Shown: positions 9,114 to 20,802 of the stretch, in pieces
How positions within the stretch are numbered: the first letter of the stretch is position 1
Layout of the letters: each line of letters opens with the position of its first letter
DNA from: Rubellicoccus peritrichatus
GTDB lineage: Bacteria > Verrucomicrobiota > Verrucomicrobiia > Opitutales > Cerasicoccaceae
Reading direction: 5' to 3'
Length of the DNA stretch: 64,000 nucleotides
Assembly (NCBI RefSeq): GCF_033100135.1
Contig: NZ_CP136920.1
Span: 992,001 to 1,056,000, forward strand
Notes under the pieces: model-generated
Seen by the model: only the letters and a program-made list of their open reading frames with translations
What the model was told of the DNA's origin: nothing
The model's database searches: none
Program-made: the position numbers and the translations under genes

Positions 9114-9647
9114 ATGGCCAAGCCACAAGATTGCGGAAATTGCAAAAAACCCGCTACGATTCATTTAACACAGATCATAAACAACCAGATCAAAAAGCTG
9201 GATTTTTGCGATGATTGTCCCCACCAAAAAGGCGTAACCGATCCAGAAGGATTTTCGCTGGCAGAGTTGCTTGCCAATGGACCAGGAGCCACTGAAGACC
9301 AGACAACTGATTCAACAAATTCATGTCCCAGTTGTGGCTTTACGACTGTTGAATTTAAAAAGACCGGACAATTTGGCTGCCCGGAGTGCTACGAAACTTT
9401 TCGGGATACCATCGGTCCAATGCTTGAAGGTATGCACCGCGGGCAGACCCACGCAGGCCGCGTCCCTCAACGCATGTTGACGCGGGTTAATCGTCGCCGT
9501 GAAATCGAACGCCTAAGCCGCAGCCTTGATGAAGCTGTGACCGAAGAACGTTTTGAAGATGCTGCACGCTATCGTGATGAACTAAAACAACTTAACGAAA
9601 CCCTGGCAGGTGACAGTAAAGAATCGGAGGAGAATGCCGATAAATAA
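9114..9647 (+). CDS. mcsA: McsA, zinc-binding activator of protein-arginine kinase
   Basis: This 177-residue protein carries CxxC zinc motifs at the start (CGNC, CDDC), a second pair in the middle (CPSC near residue 70, CPEC near 87), and a C-terminal UVR motif (about 128-165, with DEAVTEERFEDAARYRDEL). Known biology from Bacillus: McsA binds and stimulates the arginine kinase McsB and links it to ClpC. It is followed after 14 bp by mcsB and then clpC, the same order as in Firmicutes but without the repressor gene ctsR in front. UvrB/UvrC share the UVR motif but not the zinc region. Confidence 0.88.
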   Translation: MAKPQDCGNCKKPATIHLTQIINNQIKKLDFCDDCPHQKGVTDPEGFSLAELLANGPGATEDQTTDSTNSCPSCGFTTVEFKKTGQFGCPECYETFRDTIGPMLEGMHRGQTHAGRVPQRMLTRVNRRREIERLSRSLDEAVTEERFEDAARYRDELKQLNETLAGDSKESEENADK

Positions 9648-9661
9648 TTTTAAACCAACTG

Positions 9662-10750
9662 ATGCAGATACGCCCAATACTTGAAGCCGAAACGGAGTTG
9701 ACTGACAGGAGCCACGCTCCCGAGTCAGTGGTCTTGAGCACGCGTGTTAGATTGGCCAGAAACATCGACGAGACACCTTTTCCCAGCCGTGCCAATAAGT
9801 CTCAACGTAGAGAAATTCTTGCACGGTGCCAGGATGCCATCGCGGGTCTCAAGATGATGCAAAAAGGTTCTGTTTTGGAAATGCAGAACCTGTCCGACCC
9901 GGAAAAACAAGTCCTGGTTGAGCGTCATCTGATCAGCCGTGAGTTATCCAACGACAAAGGTGAATCAGGAGTAATTGTCAGTCGCGACCAGTCCTGTGCA
10001 ATCATGATCAACGAAGAAGATCATCTGCGCATACAGGTGCTCCGCGCAGGATATAACTTCAAGGGTGCCTGGAAGGTCATAGACCGCATAGATACTGGCT
10101 TGGAGGATAAGCTGGACTTTGCCTTCTCGCCCGAATGGGGCTTTCTAACAGCTTGCCCAACCAACCTAGGAACCGCACTCAGAGCTTCGGTCATGCTGCA
10201 TTTGCCTGGGCTGGTGATGGCTTCTCAGATGGAAAAAGTCGTCCGGGCGGTCAACCAGATGGGCATTGCAGTTCGTGGGCTTTACGGAGAGGGCACAGAT
10301 GCCTCTGGCAGTATTTTCCAAATCTCTAACCAACAGACACTTGGCGAAAGTGAACAAGACATCATCAAGCGCCTGACTGGCGTTCTGGATACCGTTATTG
10401 AGCAGGAACAGAATGCACGGCAGAAATTATTGGAGAATGCAGCACCAAAAGTTTTGGATAAAATTGGCCGCGCATTCGGTGCTTTGCAAAATGGGCATCT
10501 TTTAAGCTCTGCAGAAGCCATGAATTTGTTGTCGTTAATCAGACTGGGGGTTGATTTTGGCCTTCTGCCGGAAAACGAACGCAGGTCCGTCGATAAATTT
10601 TTCATGACAACACAACCCGGCCACATTCAAATTATATCGCAAGGAGATCTTGAGAATAGCGACCAAAGAGATGTAGAACGAGCAAGAGTTTTACGGGAAC
10701 ATTTCAGGGGGCTCGCGCCTCTTGATTTTGATACCCTGGAGAAAACATAA
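9662..10750 (+). CDS. mcsB: McsB, protein-arginine kinase
   Basis: This 362-residue enzyme phosphorylates arginine side chains of proteins and so marks them for ClpC-ClpP. It belongs to the phosphagen (guanido) kinase family. Visible marks are VVLSTRVRLARNI near residue 23, NEEDHLRIQ near residue 118, and ACPTNLGTALRAS near residue 164 with the catalytic-site cysteine. The C-terminal helical part keeps the kinase length of Bacillus McsB (about 363). The first gene of the trio ends 14 bp before, and clpC starts 33 bp after. The full set of motifs suggests an active kinase, not a degenerate regulator. Confidence 0.9.
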   Translation: MQIRPILEAETELTDRSHAPESVVLSTRVRLARNIDETPFPSRANKSQRREILARCQDAIAGLKMMQKGSVLEMQNLSDPEKQVLVERHLISRELSNDKGESGVIVSRDQSCAIMINEEDHLRIQVLRAGYNFKGAWKVIDRIDTGLEDKLDFAFSPEWGFLTACPTNLGTALRASVMLHLPGLVMASQMEKVVRAVNQMGIAVRGLYGEGTDASGSIFQISNQQTLGESEQDIIKRLTGVLDTVIEQEQNARQKLLENAAPKVLDKIGRAFGALQNGHLLSSAEAMNLLSLIRLGVDFGLLPENERRSVDKFFMTTQPGHIQIISQGDLENSDQRDVERARVLREHFRGLAPLDFDTLEKT

Positions 10751-10783
10751 ACTTTAACTGATAAATAAGAGGAAATGGAGCCA

Positions 10784-13264
<2,481 letters not shown>

Positions 13265-13293
13265 GCGACCAGTCTTCTTATCTTTCTCATTAA

Positions 13294-13320
13294 GGGTGGA
13301 GTATTTGCTCCACCCTTTTT
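13294..13320 (+). terminator. Intrinsic terminator of mcsA-mcsB-clpC
   Basis: A perfect 8-bp GC-rich stem, GGGTGGAG (13294-13301) and CTCCACCC (13308-13315), with a 6-base loop, is followed at once by TTTTT. It lies 30 bp after the clpC stop. Confidence 0.9.
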
Positions 13321-13415
13321 CATGCCCAGATTTCGAGACAAGCATTAACAGATTTTTCACGCTTGTCATTAATCCTGTGACTCCTAGCTTTGCCGCTTCA
13401 CCCATTGGGCTACAT

Positions 13416-13832
13416 ATGGAAAAGACACTTGTAATACTCAAACCCGACTGCATGGAGAAGGGCCTCTATGGTGAGGTTCTTGGACGATTTGCCCGCATAG
13501 GCATGGAAATCGTAGGCTGCAAGATGATGCATCTTGGTTCCGAAATACTCCGCGAACACTATGCTCATGTCGCTGATAAGCCATTTTTCCCGGAGATCGA
13601 AGGTTTTATGAGCTCTCGCCCGGTTATTGTCCTGATCCTCAAGGGTGACGGTGTAATCGATCGAGTCCGCGCCTTACTTGGGCCTACAAATTCCAAGGAA
13701 GCCCCTGCAGGAACCATTCGTGGCGACATTGGCACAAACATGATGATTAACATCTGCCATGCTTCCGATGGTCCGGATACAGCAGCGGCCGAGATCGAAC
13801 GCTTCTTCAAAGCAGAAGAAGTCTTTGGTTAG
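13416..13832 (+). CDS. ndk: Nucleoside diphosphate kinase
   Basis: This 138-residue enzyme moves the gamma phosphate between nucleoside tri- and diphosphates through a phospho-histidine. The family pattern is clear from the start, EKTLVILKPDCMEKGLYGE, to the active site NICHASDGPDTA, where relatives have N-x2-H-G-S-D and the histidine is kept. The ATG at 13416 gives the normal length; the longer open frame upstream (to 13137) overlaps the end of clpC and should be ignored. It follows the clpC terminator, so it is transcribed separately. Confidence 0.93.
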   Translation: MEKTLVILKPDCMEKGLYGEVLGRFARIGMEIVGCKMMHLGSEILREHYAHVADKPFFPEIEGFMSSRPVIVLILKGDGVIDRVRALLGPTNSKEAPAGTIRGDIGTNMMINICHASDGPDTAAAEIERFFKAEEVFG

Positions 13833-13913
13833 GCACCTTTTTATTTACAGCAACGGCTTTTAATCAAAAAGCCATCCGTCACCGGCAATTTACTTTGCGG
13901 CAATTTCACGCGG

Positions 13914-13931
13914 CCGTAACGCATTCGTCAC
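13914..13931 (+). promoter_or_regulatory. Possible Pho box upstream of pstS
   Basis: Two 7-bp direct repeats, CCGTAAC (13914-13920) and TCGTCAC (13925-13931), begin exactly 11 bp apart, the spacing of PhoB half-sites, and resemble the TGTCAC type. They lie about 70 bp before the pstS ATG. A third similar word, CCGTCAC, is at 13876 but out of phase. The match is loose, so this is a candidate only. Confidence 0.3.
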
Positions 13932-13998
13932 TTGCATCGATTATTGTAGAAGGTTACGGTTTTTCCGGATTACCCGGTTGCCTGGAATTCGGATCACA

Positions 13999-14955
13999 AT
14001 GAAATGCCTATTCAGTGCGATATCGCTGTCGCTATGCCTCTTTTCAACAGCAATCTATGCTGCGGGCGTCAATGAGCTACCGAAATATAAGAAAGTGCCA
14101 GGCGTTCATGGCACTCTGAATGTCATCGGCTCTGACACGCTCAACAACATGATGGCGCTCTGGGCTGAGAGTTTCCAAAAGATCTATCCAGGGGTAACTG
14201 TTCAAATAGATGGCAAAGGCTCGTCTACTGCACCACCAGCCCTGATCAAAGGCACTGCGCAGATTGGCCCGATGAGTCGAGAAATGAAGCCGACGGAAAT
14301 CGTCGCTTTCGAGGACAGCTACGGCTACAAACCCACACGTATCGTCGTGGCGATCGATTCTCTCTCTATTTTTGTTCAAAAGGACAATCCAATGGAAGGC
14401 GTCACGCTGGACCAATTGGATGGGCTCTTTTCCAGCACATACCGGCGCAATGGGAAAGCAATTGAAACCTGGGAGGATATGGGCATCGGCGGAGATCTCT
14501 CCAGGCGGCGAGTAAGCCTTTTTGGTCGAAACAGCGCCAGCGGCACCTATGGCCTTTTCAAGGAATTCATCCTGTATGAAGGTGACTTCAACGAAACCGT
14601 CAAAGAACAGCCAGGAACTTCAGCTGTGGTTCAAGGAGTTGCCGCTGATCCTTTCGGAATCGGCTATGGCGGCATTGGCTATAAAACCTCCGGAGTCAAA
14701 ACGCTCCCGATTGCCGGAGATGACGGAACTTATGTTGAACCAACCTATGAGAACTGTCTGACCGGCGACTATCCCCTCGCCCGCTTCCTTTACATCTACG
14801 TCAACAAACCGCCCAATGCTCCGATTGATCGCCTGACTGGTGAGTTTATCCGTTTCATTTTTTCTCGCGAAGGCCAGGAAATTGTGAAGAAAGACGGGTA
14901 TTATCCAATCCCAGCAGCAACAGCGAGCGATTATGTTGCGTCCCTCACGCAGTAA
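13999..14955 (+). CDS. pstS: PstS, periplasmic phosphate-binding protein
   Basis: This 318-residue protein has a signal peptide (residues 1-22, ending AIYAAG) and a PBP-like phosphate-binding domain. It shows the family's GSDTLNNMMALWAESF entry, the phosphate-contacting segment PMSREMKPTE, GRNSASGTYGLFKEF, and the C-terminal FIRFIFSREGQEIV. It catches phosphate outside the inner membrane and gives it to the PstCAB transporter encoded next. The ATG at 13999 is preferred because the signal peptide starts there; an upstream TTG is in frame. It is the first gene of the pst operon. Confidence 0.92.
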   Translation: MKCLFSAISLSLCLFSTAIYAAGVNELPKYKKVPGVHGTLNVIGSDTLNNMMALWAESFQKIYPGVTVQIDGKGSSTAPPALIKGTAQIGPMSREMKPTEIVAFEDSYGYKPTRIVVAIDSLSIFVQKDNPMEGVTLDQLDGLFSSTYRRNGKAIETWEDMGIGGDLSRRRVSLFGRNSASGTYGLFKEFILYEGDFNETVKEQPGTSAVVQGVAADPFGIGYGGIGYKTSGVKTLPIAGDDGTYVEPTYENCLTGDYPLARFLYIYVNKPPNAPIDRLTGEFIRFIFSREGQEIVKKDGYYPIPAATASDYVASLTQ

Positions 14956-15021
14956 TCGTCCAAACTTCGGTGCTGATTCCAGCTCCATCGACAGCTTGTG
15001 CAGACAAGGCAGAAAATAACA

Positions 15022-17301
15022 ATGCCCCCTTCAAGCCACGATAAGGTCGATAAATACTCCGTCTCAAAGAGTCTTCGCCGTATAGACACTCTGGCAGCAC
15101 TCGCAATCAAGGGAGTTGGATCACTTATCATCCTCGCTGTATTCGGTATATTTGTCTTCATCATTGTCCAGACTTTGCCACTGTTCAAAGGAGCATCCGT
15201 CAAGTTGACGGAGACAACAGTGATTCCCGAAGGAAACTATGTCCTTCTCGGAGTAGACGAATGGAGCGAGTTGCCCTTTCTCATGACTGACCGAGGGGCT
15301 TTTCATTTCTTCCCCCTTAATCAGCCCAACGAAAACATAGTCATCCAGCCTCCTGAACTTGCAGGGCAAAAATTAACAGCTTGGAACTACAATCAAACCA
15401 GCGAAACCGTGCTTGTCGGGATGGAGAACGGAGCGGCAGAGTTTCTGCAAATAAACTACGAACCCACTTTCGATGACGACCTGAAACGAACCATCAAAGT
15501 TGAAATTACCGCTGAAGCTCCTTTTACAATTGGACAGAACGTAACCATCTCAGCAATTGATTTTGATCAAACTGATCGTCAACGGACGATCGTTGCCATC
15601 ACCAAGAGCAATAACATCACACGCTGCAACATTCTTCAATTCGAGAGGCGATTCGGTCTCTTGGGCGCAGGCGAATGGATAATGAAAGGACAAGCCGATG
15701 TCTCGGCCGAAATCGAGGGGCAACCTATCAACGCCATAGTCGGAGGCAGCGGAAACCTTGTCGTCGTAACAGACGATATGAACAATGTTTATGTATTTGA
15801 AAAAAATGCCCGCCAATTTGCACTTCATCAAACCTTTACCTCATTTGATACAAAAGATGAAATCGCTTCCATTGACTGGCTTGGAGGTAGAAGAACCCTC
15901 ATTCTCAGCAGTGCCAGCGGCCTACTCATTTCCTATATTCCGCACCCCGATGCAGAAACCGAAGGGCTGCTTTACTCACAGGCAAATACCTTCAAGCCAT
16001 TGAAGTCCGGAGCAAGCATCTTTGCTTCGAGCAATCTCAATCGCACATTTCTTGTTGCTGACGGCGAGCATATATCGCTGCGGTATGGCACCACTGGAGA
16101 AATACTCTGGAAAGACACCTTTACATTTCCACCTCAGTTTGGATTGATTGGTTCCCGTTACCAAAGCCTCATATTCTTTGGGCAAAATGAAATTCATCGC
16201 TACGCTTTGAACGACCCGCACCCTGAGGCAAGCCTCCAAGGCTATTTTGGCAAAATCCGCTATGAAGGACAGGCCGAACCACGATACATGTGGCAATCCA
16301 CAGGAGGGGGAGATGCTTTTGAACCAAAGCTTTCAATCGTTCCCCTGATTGCTGGTTCATTTAAAGGCACATTCTACGCCATGCTTTTCGCGATTCCGAT
16401 AGCACTCTCCGCCGCTCTTTACTCCGCTCACTTTCTGAGGCCATCACTCAAACGCCTGATTAAACCGACAATGGAAATCATGGCATCACTGCCCTCGGTT
16501 GTCCTCGGATTTCTCGCAGCATTATGGTTGGCCCCAATTATCGATGACCGTATTCCTTCAGTATTACTTGGACTTGCCTCGATCCCCATAACGGCGCTCA
16601 TTATGGGCTGGGTTTGGATGCGGAAACCCCGTTCGCTGAGTCGAATCACAAGCCAAGGAAACGAATTTATCGTTCTGCTCCCACTCATCTTCTGCGCGTT
16701 TTGTCTGGCCTGGTGGCTTGGACCAATAGTCGAACAGTTTTTGTTCACTGTGACGGACCCAACAACCGGCAAAACCATTAGCGATTTCCGCCTCTGGTGG
16801 GAAGAGAGTGTTGGTCTTCGATTTGAACAACGTAATGCGCTGGTCATTGGTTTCATGATGGGCTTTGCAGTCATTCCCATCATTTTTACCTTATCGGAAG
16901 ATGCCCTCTCCAATATTCCAAACTCTCTTGTTTCGGGATCATTGGCATTGGGGGCAAGTCGCTGGGACACGGCACGGCGCATTGTTTTTCCGCTGGCACT
17001 ACCGGGAATTTTCTCCGCGCTGATGATCGGGCTTGGGCGCGCAATCGGCGAAACCATGATCGTTGTCATGGCAACCGGAAATACACCCGTCACCGATTTG
17101 AATATATTTTCCGGTATGCGAACCCTTGCCGCTAACATAGCGATCGAACTCCCGGATGCGCCGGTAGAACCAGTCCCCAGCACACTCTATCGTACTCTGT
17201 TTCTTGGGGCTATGGTTCTCTTTATTCTAACCTTCTGCGTCAACACACTGGCCGAGATCACACGCATGCGTATCCGCCGCAAATACGGGAACTTACCTTA
17301 A
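15022..17301 (+). CDS. pstC: PstC, phosphate ABC transporter permease (long form)
   Basis: This 759-residue permease has one N-terminal helix (about residues 33-55), a long extracytoplasmic insert (about 60-440) made of short beta-like repeats such as RTIVAITKSN and NLVVVTDDMNNVYVFEK, then the usual six-helix BPD_transp_1 region (about 460-750) with the EAA-type loop GASRWDTARRIVFPLALPG. Ordinary PstC is about 320 residues; this resembles the long PstC of Pseudomonas and Vibrio type systems. The insert looks like a beta-propeller but I cannot assign it. An in-frame GTG at 14998 is a less likely start. It pairs with PstA, which starts 14 bp after the stop. Confidence 0.9.
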   Translation: MPPSSHDKVDKYSVSKSLRRIDTLAALAIKGVGSLIILAVFGIFVFIIVQTLPLFKGASVKLTETTVIPEGNYVLLGVDEWSELPFLMTDRGAFHFFPLNQPNENIVIQPPELAGQKLTAWNYNQTSETVLVGMENGAAEFLQINYEPTFDDDLKRTIKVEITAEAPFTIGQNVTISAIDFDQTDRQRTIVAITKSNNITRCNILQFERRFGLLGAGEWIMKGQADVSAEIEGQPINAIVGGSGNLVVVTDDMNNVYVFEKNARQFALHQTFTSFDTKDEIASIDWLGGRRTLILSSASGLLISYIPHPDAETEGLLYSQANTFKPLKSGASIFASSNLNRTFLVADGEHISLRYGTTGEILWKDTFTFPPQFGLIGSRYQSLIFFGQNEIHRYALNDPHPEASLQGYFGKIRYEGQAEPRYMWQSTGGGDAFEPKLSIVPLIAGSFKGTFYAMLFAIPIALSAALYSAHFLRPSLKRLIKPTMEIMASLPSVVLGFLAALWLAPIIDDRIPSVLLGLASIPITALIMGWVWMRKPRSLSRITSQGNEFIVLLPLIFCAFCLAWWLGPIVEQFLFTVTDPTTGKTISDFRLWWEESVGLRFEQRNALVIGFMMGFAVIPIIFTLSEDALSNIPNSLVSGSLALGASRWDTARRIVFPLALPGIFSALMIGLGRAIGETMIVVMATGNTPVTDLNIFSGMRTLAANIAIELPDAPVEPVPSTLYRTLFLGAMVLFILTFCVNTLAEITRMRIRRKYGNLP

Positions 17302-17315
17302 GTCGTACGCACGGA

Positions 17316-18968
17316 ATGAATCAGCAAAATCATAATAAAGTAACAAAGAAAAGGTCCGGTGTGTTGCCGGTCTGGTTACTTGGAGCAGGCCTGGCTACCG
17401 GCCTGCTCATGATTGGCTTACTCTTCGTCATAATAATCATGAACGGCCTGGCTGTTTTTTGGCCACGTGAAGTTGTTCTGATAACACTACATCACGAGAG
17501 TGGTGCCGGCCCAGGTGGAAGAACAGAATTCGGTGCCTCAATTCTCGATCAGCGTTCAATTTCCGGAAGCAGTGAAGGCAGTGAAGAATATTATCTTTAC
17601 GTAGGAAGCGATGAAGTGCTGGGAGATAAATTCCACTATATTCCACTGGAAGATGTCATAGATCTCTCTAAACCAAAAGCTGCCATGGTCGCCGAACGCT
17701 ATGCCCATGGTAGTGCACTGTTGATTCCAGAATCCCTTGAGGACGAGAATGGGGCAATCGTGATGGCAAACTCGCCTCAATTTAATGAAGCGCTGAAAAA
17801 GGCGATTTCCAACAGTGCTGAAAAACGTAAAGCCCTTCACGACCTGGAATCCGGTGATATCGCCAAAGTGAACCGAGCGCTCGAAATGCTCGCAATTAAC
17901 GAACGCAAGTTACTGAATAACTCAACTCAAAGCACTCAACTGGAAGAGCTGAGGAAAGAAAGAACAGCCCTGGAAAAACGTCACGAATCCCTTGCAGCTA
18001 TAGCTCAAAGTCTACGCGATGAGGCAAATCAGGCAAAGCTCTATTACCGCCTGTTGTCAGGTGAGGCAATAACCCAGCCAATCCAGGAAATCCTTTCAGT
18101 GCATCAACCAAATGCGATGGGGATTTTTGACAAAATTTGGTATTTCATAACTCATTTCATAAAGTATGCACTTGACGACCCCAGAGAGGGAAATACCGAA
18201 GGCGGTATTTTTCCAATCATTGTCGGGACATTCGTCCTAACCATATTAATGAGTATCGTTGTTATGCCACTTGGTGTCATCGCAGCAATCTATCTTCGTG
18301 AATACGCTCGCCCCGGGCCTATCGTACAGTTTGTTCGTATCGCAGTCAGTAACCTTGCTGGAGTACCTTCAATTGTCTATGGAGTGTTTGGCCTCGGCTT
18401 CTTCGTTTACTTCCTTGGAGGCCATATCGATACCTTGTTTTTTTCAGATCGATTACCAAGCCCCACTTTTGGGACAGGCGGTATTATATGGGCAGCACTG
18501 ACCCTGGCGCTCCTAACGGTACCAGTCGTTATTGTGGCCACAGAAGAATCACTGGCCGCATTTCCGCAAGGTATTCGGGAAGCATCCCTGGCCTGTGGGG
18601 CATCACGCTTCCAAACTTTAATACGAATTATCCTACCGGCTAGTGCTCCAGGAATGATAACTGGTCTGGTCCTCGCGATTGCCCGGGCGGCGGGTGAAGT
18701 CGCCCCGCTTATGCTCGTTGGCGTTGTAGCCTTTGCCCCGGATTTACCCTTTGATCAAATCGCACCTTATGTTCACCTCGACCGGAAATTCATGCATATG
18801 GGCTATCATATTTACTCACTTGGCTTTTTAACCCAAGACTCGGAAGCCGCCAAGCCCATGGTTTTTGCAACCACCTTCCTTTTGATCATGCTTGTAGTTG
18901 TTCTTAATATAGGAGCAATGCTTCTACGTGATAAAATGCGCAAACGCTATTCGAGTGAAACGTTTTAA
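17316..18968 (+). CDS. pstA: PstA, phosphate ABC transporter permease (long form)
   Basis: This 550-residue permease has an N-terminal helix (about residues 18-46), an extracytoplasmic insert (about 50-270) with a coiled-coil stretch (about 188-240, ERKLLNNSTQSTQLEELRKE), then the core permease (about 285-545) with the EAA loop GASRFQTLIRIILPASAPG. Ordinary PstA is about 290 residues, so both permeases here carry matching enlargements, probably packing against each other or PstS. It forms the membrane pore with PstC and lies 14 bp downstream of it. Confidence 0.9.
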   Translation: MNQQNHNKVTKKRSGVLPVWLLGAGLATGLLMIGLLFVIIIMNGLAVFWPREVVLITLHHESGAGPGGRTEFGASILDQRSISGSSEGSEEYYLYVGSDEVLGDKFHYIPLEDVIDLSKPKAAMVAERYAHGSALLIPESLEDENGAIVMANSPQFNEALKKAISNSAEKRKALHDLESGDIAKVNRALEMLAINERKLLNNSTQSTQLEELRKERTALEKRHESLAAIAQSLRDEANQAKLYYRLLSGEAITQPIQEILSVHQPNAMGIFDKIWYFITHFIKYALDDPREGNTEGGIFPIIVGTFVLTILMSIVVMPLGVIAAIYLREYARPGPIVQFVRIAVSNLAGVPSIVYGVFGLGFFVYFLGGHIDTLFFSDRLPSPTFGTGGIIWAALTLALLTVPVVIVATEESLAAFPQGIREASLACGASRFQTLIRIILPASAPGMITGLVLAIARAAGEVAPLMLVGVVAFAPDLPFDQIAPYVHLDRKFMHMGYHIYSLGFLTQDSEAAKPMVFATTFLLIMLVVVLNIGAMLLRDKMRKRYSSETF

Positions 18969-19025
18969 ATCTGTTTCTTCTCGATCATTAAAAAGTTTTA
19001 AGTAAAAGAAACATTGATCATTCCC

Positions 19026-19853
19026 ATGAGTTCAACCAAAGAGCAATCCGTAGAAAACGACATACCCAATTCGGTTGCCACAAATGAGGAGGCTATCGAG
19101 CCATTTATCGACTTTCAGAATGACTTTAGTTTTTGGTATGGCAAAGAGCAGGTCCTCGTTGATCTAAACTTCTCTATCCCACCAAAGGAAGTCACTGCTT
19201 TCATTGGCCCTTCCGGCTGCGGTAAATCCACGTTACTTCGCTGCATCAACCGAATGAACGACCTGGTGGATCAAACACGACATTCCGGCGATATCAAAAT
19301 TAACGGGAAGAGCATCTACGCGCCAGAGCTGGAAGTTATTTCCCTGAGGCGGAGAGTGGGTATGGTTTTCCAAAAATCCAACCCCTTCCCCAAAACAGTT
19401 TATGAAAATGTCGCCTATGGACTGAGAGTTTCAGGCGAAAACCGAAAGAGTATTCTGGACGATGTTGTTGAGCAAAGCCTGCGACGTGCCGCTCTGTGGG
19501 ATGAAGTGAGAGATCGCCTCAATGACAACGCATTCAGTTTATCCGGAGGACAACAGCAGCGACTCTGCATCGCACGCGCAATTGCTAACGAGCCCGAGAT
19601 CATTCTCATGGATGAGCCCTGCTCAGCCCTTGACCCAATCGCCACAGGAAAAATCGAAGAGCTCATCCACTACCTGAAGAGAGATTTCACAATCGTCGTA
19701 GTTACCCACAATATGCAACAAGCCGCACGAGTCTCGGACCGGACCGCCTTTTTCTACATGGGCAAACTGGTTGAGTACCGTCAAACCGAACAAATTTTCA
19801 TGAATCCCAAAGACCCGAAAACCGAAGCATATGTTTCAGGAAGGTTTGGCTGA
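19026..19853 (+). CDS. pstB: PstB, phosphate ABC transporter ATPase
   Basis: This 275-residue ATPase drives phosphate import. It has Walker [10 protein letters not shown] near residue 63, the signature [14 protein letters not shown] near residue 172, Walker [17 protein letters not shown], and the switch histidine in [15 protein letters not shown]. The phrase [10 protein letters not shown] after the P-loop is typical of PstB. A 30-residue N-terminal extension precedes the nucleotide-binding domain. The ATG at 19026 is favoured over an in-frame TTG at 19014, with no strong ribosome site for either. It lies 57 bp after pstA. Confidence 0.92.
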   Translation: MSSTKEQSVENDIPNSVATNEEAIEPFIDFQNDFSFWYGKEQVLVDLNFSIPPKEVTAFIGPSGCGKSTLLRCINRMNDLVDQTRHSGDIKINGKSIYAPELEVISLRRRVGMVFQKSNPFPKTVYENVAYGLRVSGENRKSILDDVVEQSLRRAALWDEVRDRLNDNAFSLSGGQQQRLCIARAIANEPEIILMDEPCSALDPIATGKIEELIHYLKRDFTIVVVTHNMQQAARVSDRTAFFYMGKLVEYRQTEQIFMNPKDPKTEAYVSGRFG

Positions 19854-19960
19854 TTTACAGGTCAATTTACCATTTGCCATTCGTTATCAGTCATTTATAA
19901 CTTTAACTATCGTGACTGGCAGCTGGAAAAACAAATGAATAGACGGAGCATAGCATTTTT

Positions 19961-20647
19961 ATGGCGATGAATCCTTATTTTCAGGGAGAACTGAATGACG
20001 TCCGATCAAAGCTGGTTTTGATGGGAGAGAAGTCTATTGAAATTGTTCGCCTGGCATTGGAAGCCCTTGTCACTGAAGAAACGGAATTAGCAAAACAAGT
20101 CATCGAAATGGATGACGAAATCGATCTACTCGAAAAACAAATCGACAGCGATTGCATTCGTTACATTTCACTGAGAGCTCCTGTGGCTTCTGATCTACGT
20201 CTGTTAGCTGTTTCCATGAAGGCCTGCCACGATCTGGAGCGCGTTGGAGATGAGGCATCTTCGGTTTCAAAACGTGCGATTCGCCTGATGCGCTTTGGTC
20301 CAATTAATGATTTGTTTGGAATCAAGCCAATGGGTGATCTGGTTGTGAAACAACTACGAGAAGCTCTTAACAGCTTTATCAACGAGGATTTGAAGAAAGC
20401 TTTTCAAGTTCCACTTAAAGACCGAAAAGTGGATGATATCAATCGGGACAATTTCCAAATCCTGACAGATATGGTGAAATCGAATCCCAATTCGGTGGAT
20501 CAGGCATTTGAGCTGATTTTCATCTCCAAAAGCCTCGAACGAATCGGAGACCACGCGACCAACATTGCGGAGGACGTGATTTTTCTGCTTGAAGGTGATG
20601 ATATACGCCACACCGATGTGACAAAACGCTCTGCAGAAAGCACGTAA
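19961..20647 (+). CDS. phoU: PhoU, phosphate-signalling regulator
   Basis: This 228-residue all-helical protein has two PhoU repeats (about residues 15-105 and 118-210). Each carries the metal-binding type motif, seen as ACHDLERVGDEASSV in the first and KSLERIGDHATNIAED in the second. Known role: it connects PstB with the PhoR kinase and limits phosphate uptake. It is the last gene of the pst operon. PhoR/PhoB-like genes are in the window at 44-46 kb, far from here. Confidence 0.92.
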   Translation: MAMNPYFQGELNDVRSKLVLMGEKSIEIVRLALEALVTEETELAKQVIEMDDEIDLLEKQIDSDCIRYISLRAPVASDLRLLAVSMKACHDLERVGDEASSVSKRAIRLMRFGPINDLFGIKPMGDLVVKQLREALNSFINEDLKKAFQVPLKDRKVDDINRDNFQILTDMVKSNPNSVDQAFELIFISKSLERIGDHATNIAEDVIFLLEGDDIRHTDVTKRSAEST

Positions 20648-20706
20648 GGTGCACGCAATTGCGCCGACAAACTAGTATAAGTACCTACTAAAAAGGTCTT
20701 TAGCCA

Positions 20707-20744
20707 CATTGACTGTAATAATTTTGCGAATATTACAGTCAATG
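20707..20744. repeat. Perfect 14-bp inverted repeat between phoU and the protease gene
   Basis: CATTGACTGTAATA (20707-20720) is matched perfectly by TATTACAGTCAATG (20731-20744) around a 10-base AT-rich centre. It is AT-rich and lacks a T-run on either side, so it is a weak candidate terminator for the pst operon. It could also be a binding site for a dimeric regulator of the protease gene, whose ATG is 58 bp downstream. Confidence 0.7.
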
Positions 20745-20802
20745 ATTGCTCTTGTTTGTAGGCGATAGTAAGCTGCATGATGAATTTTTAGCTCCGTTTC
20801 AT

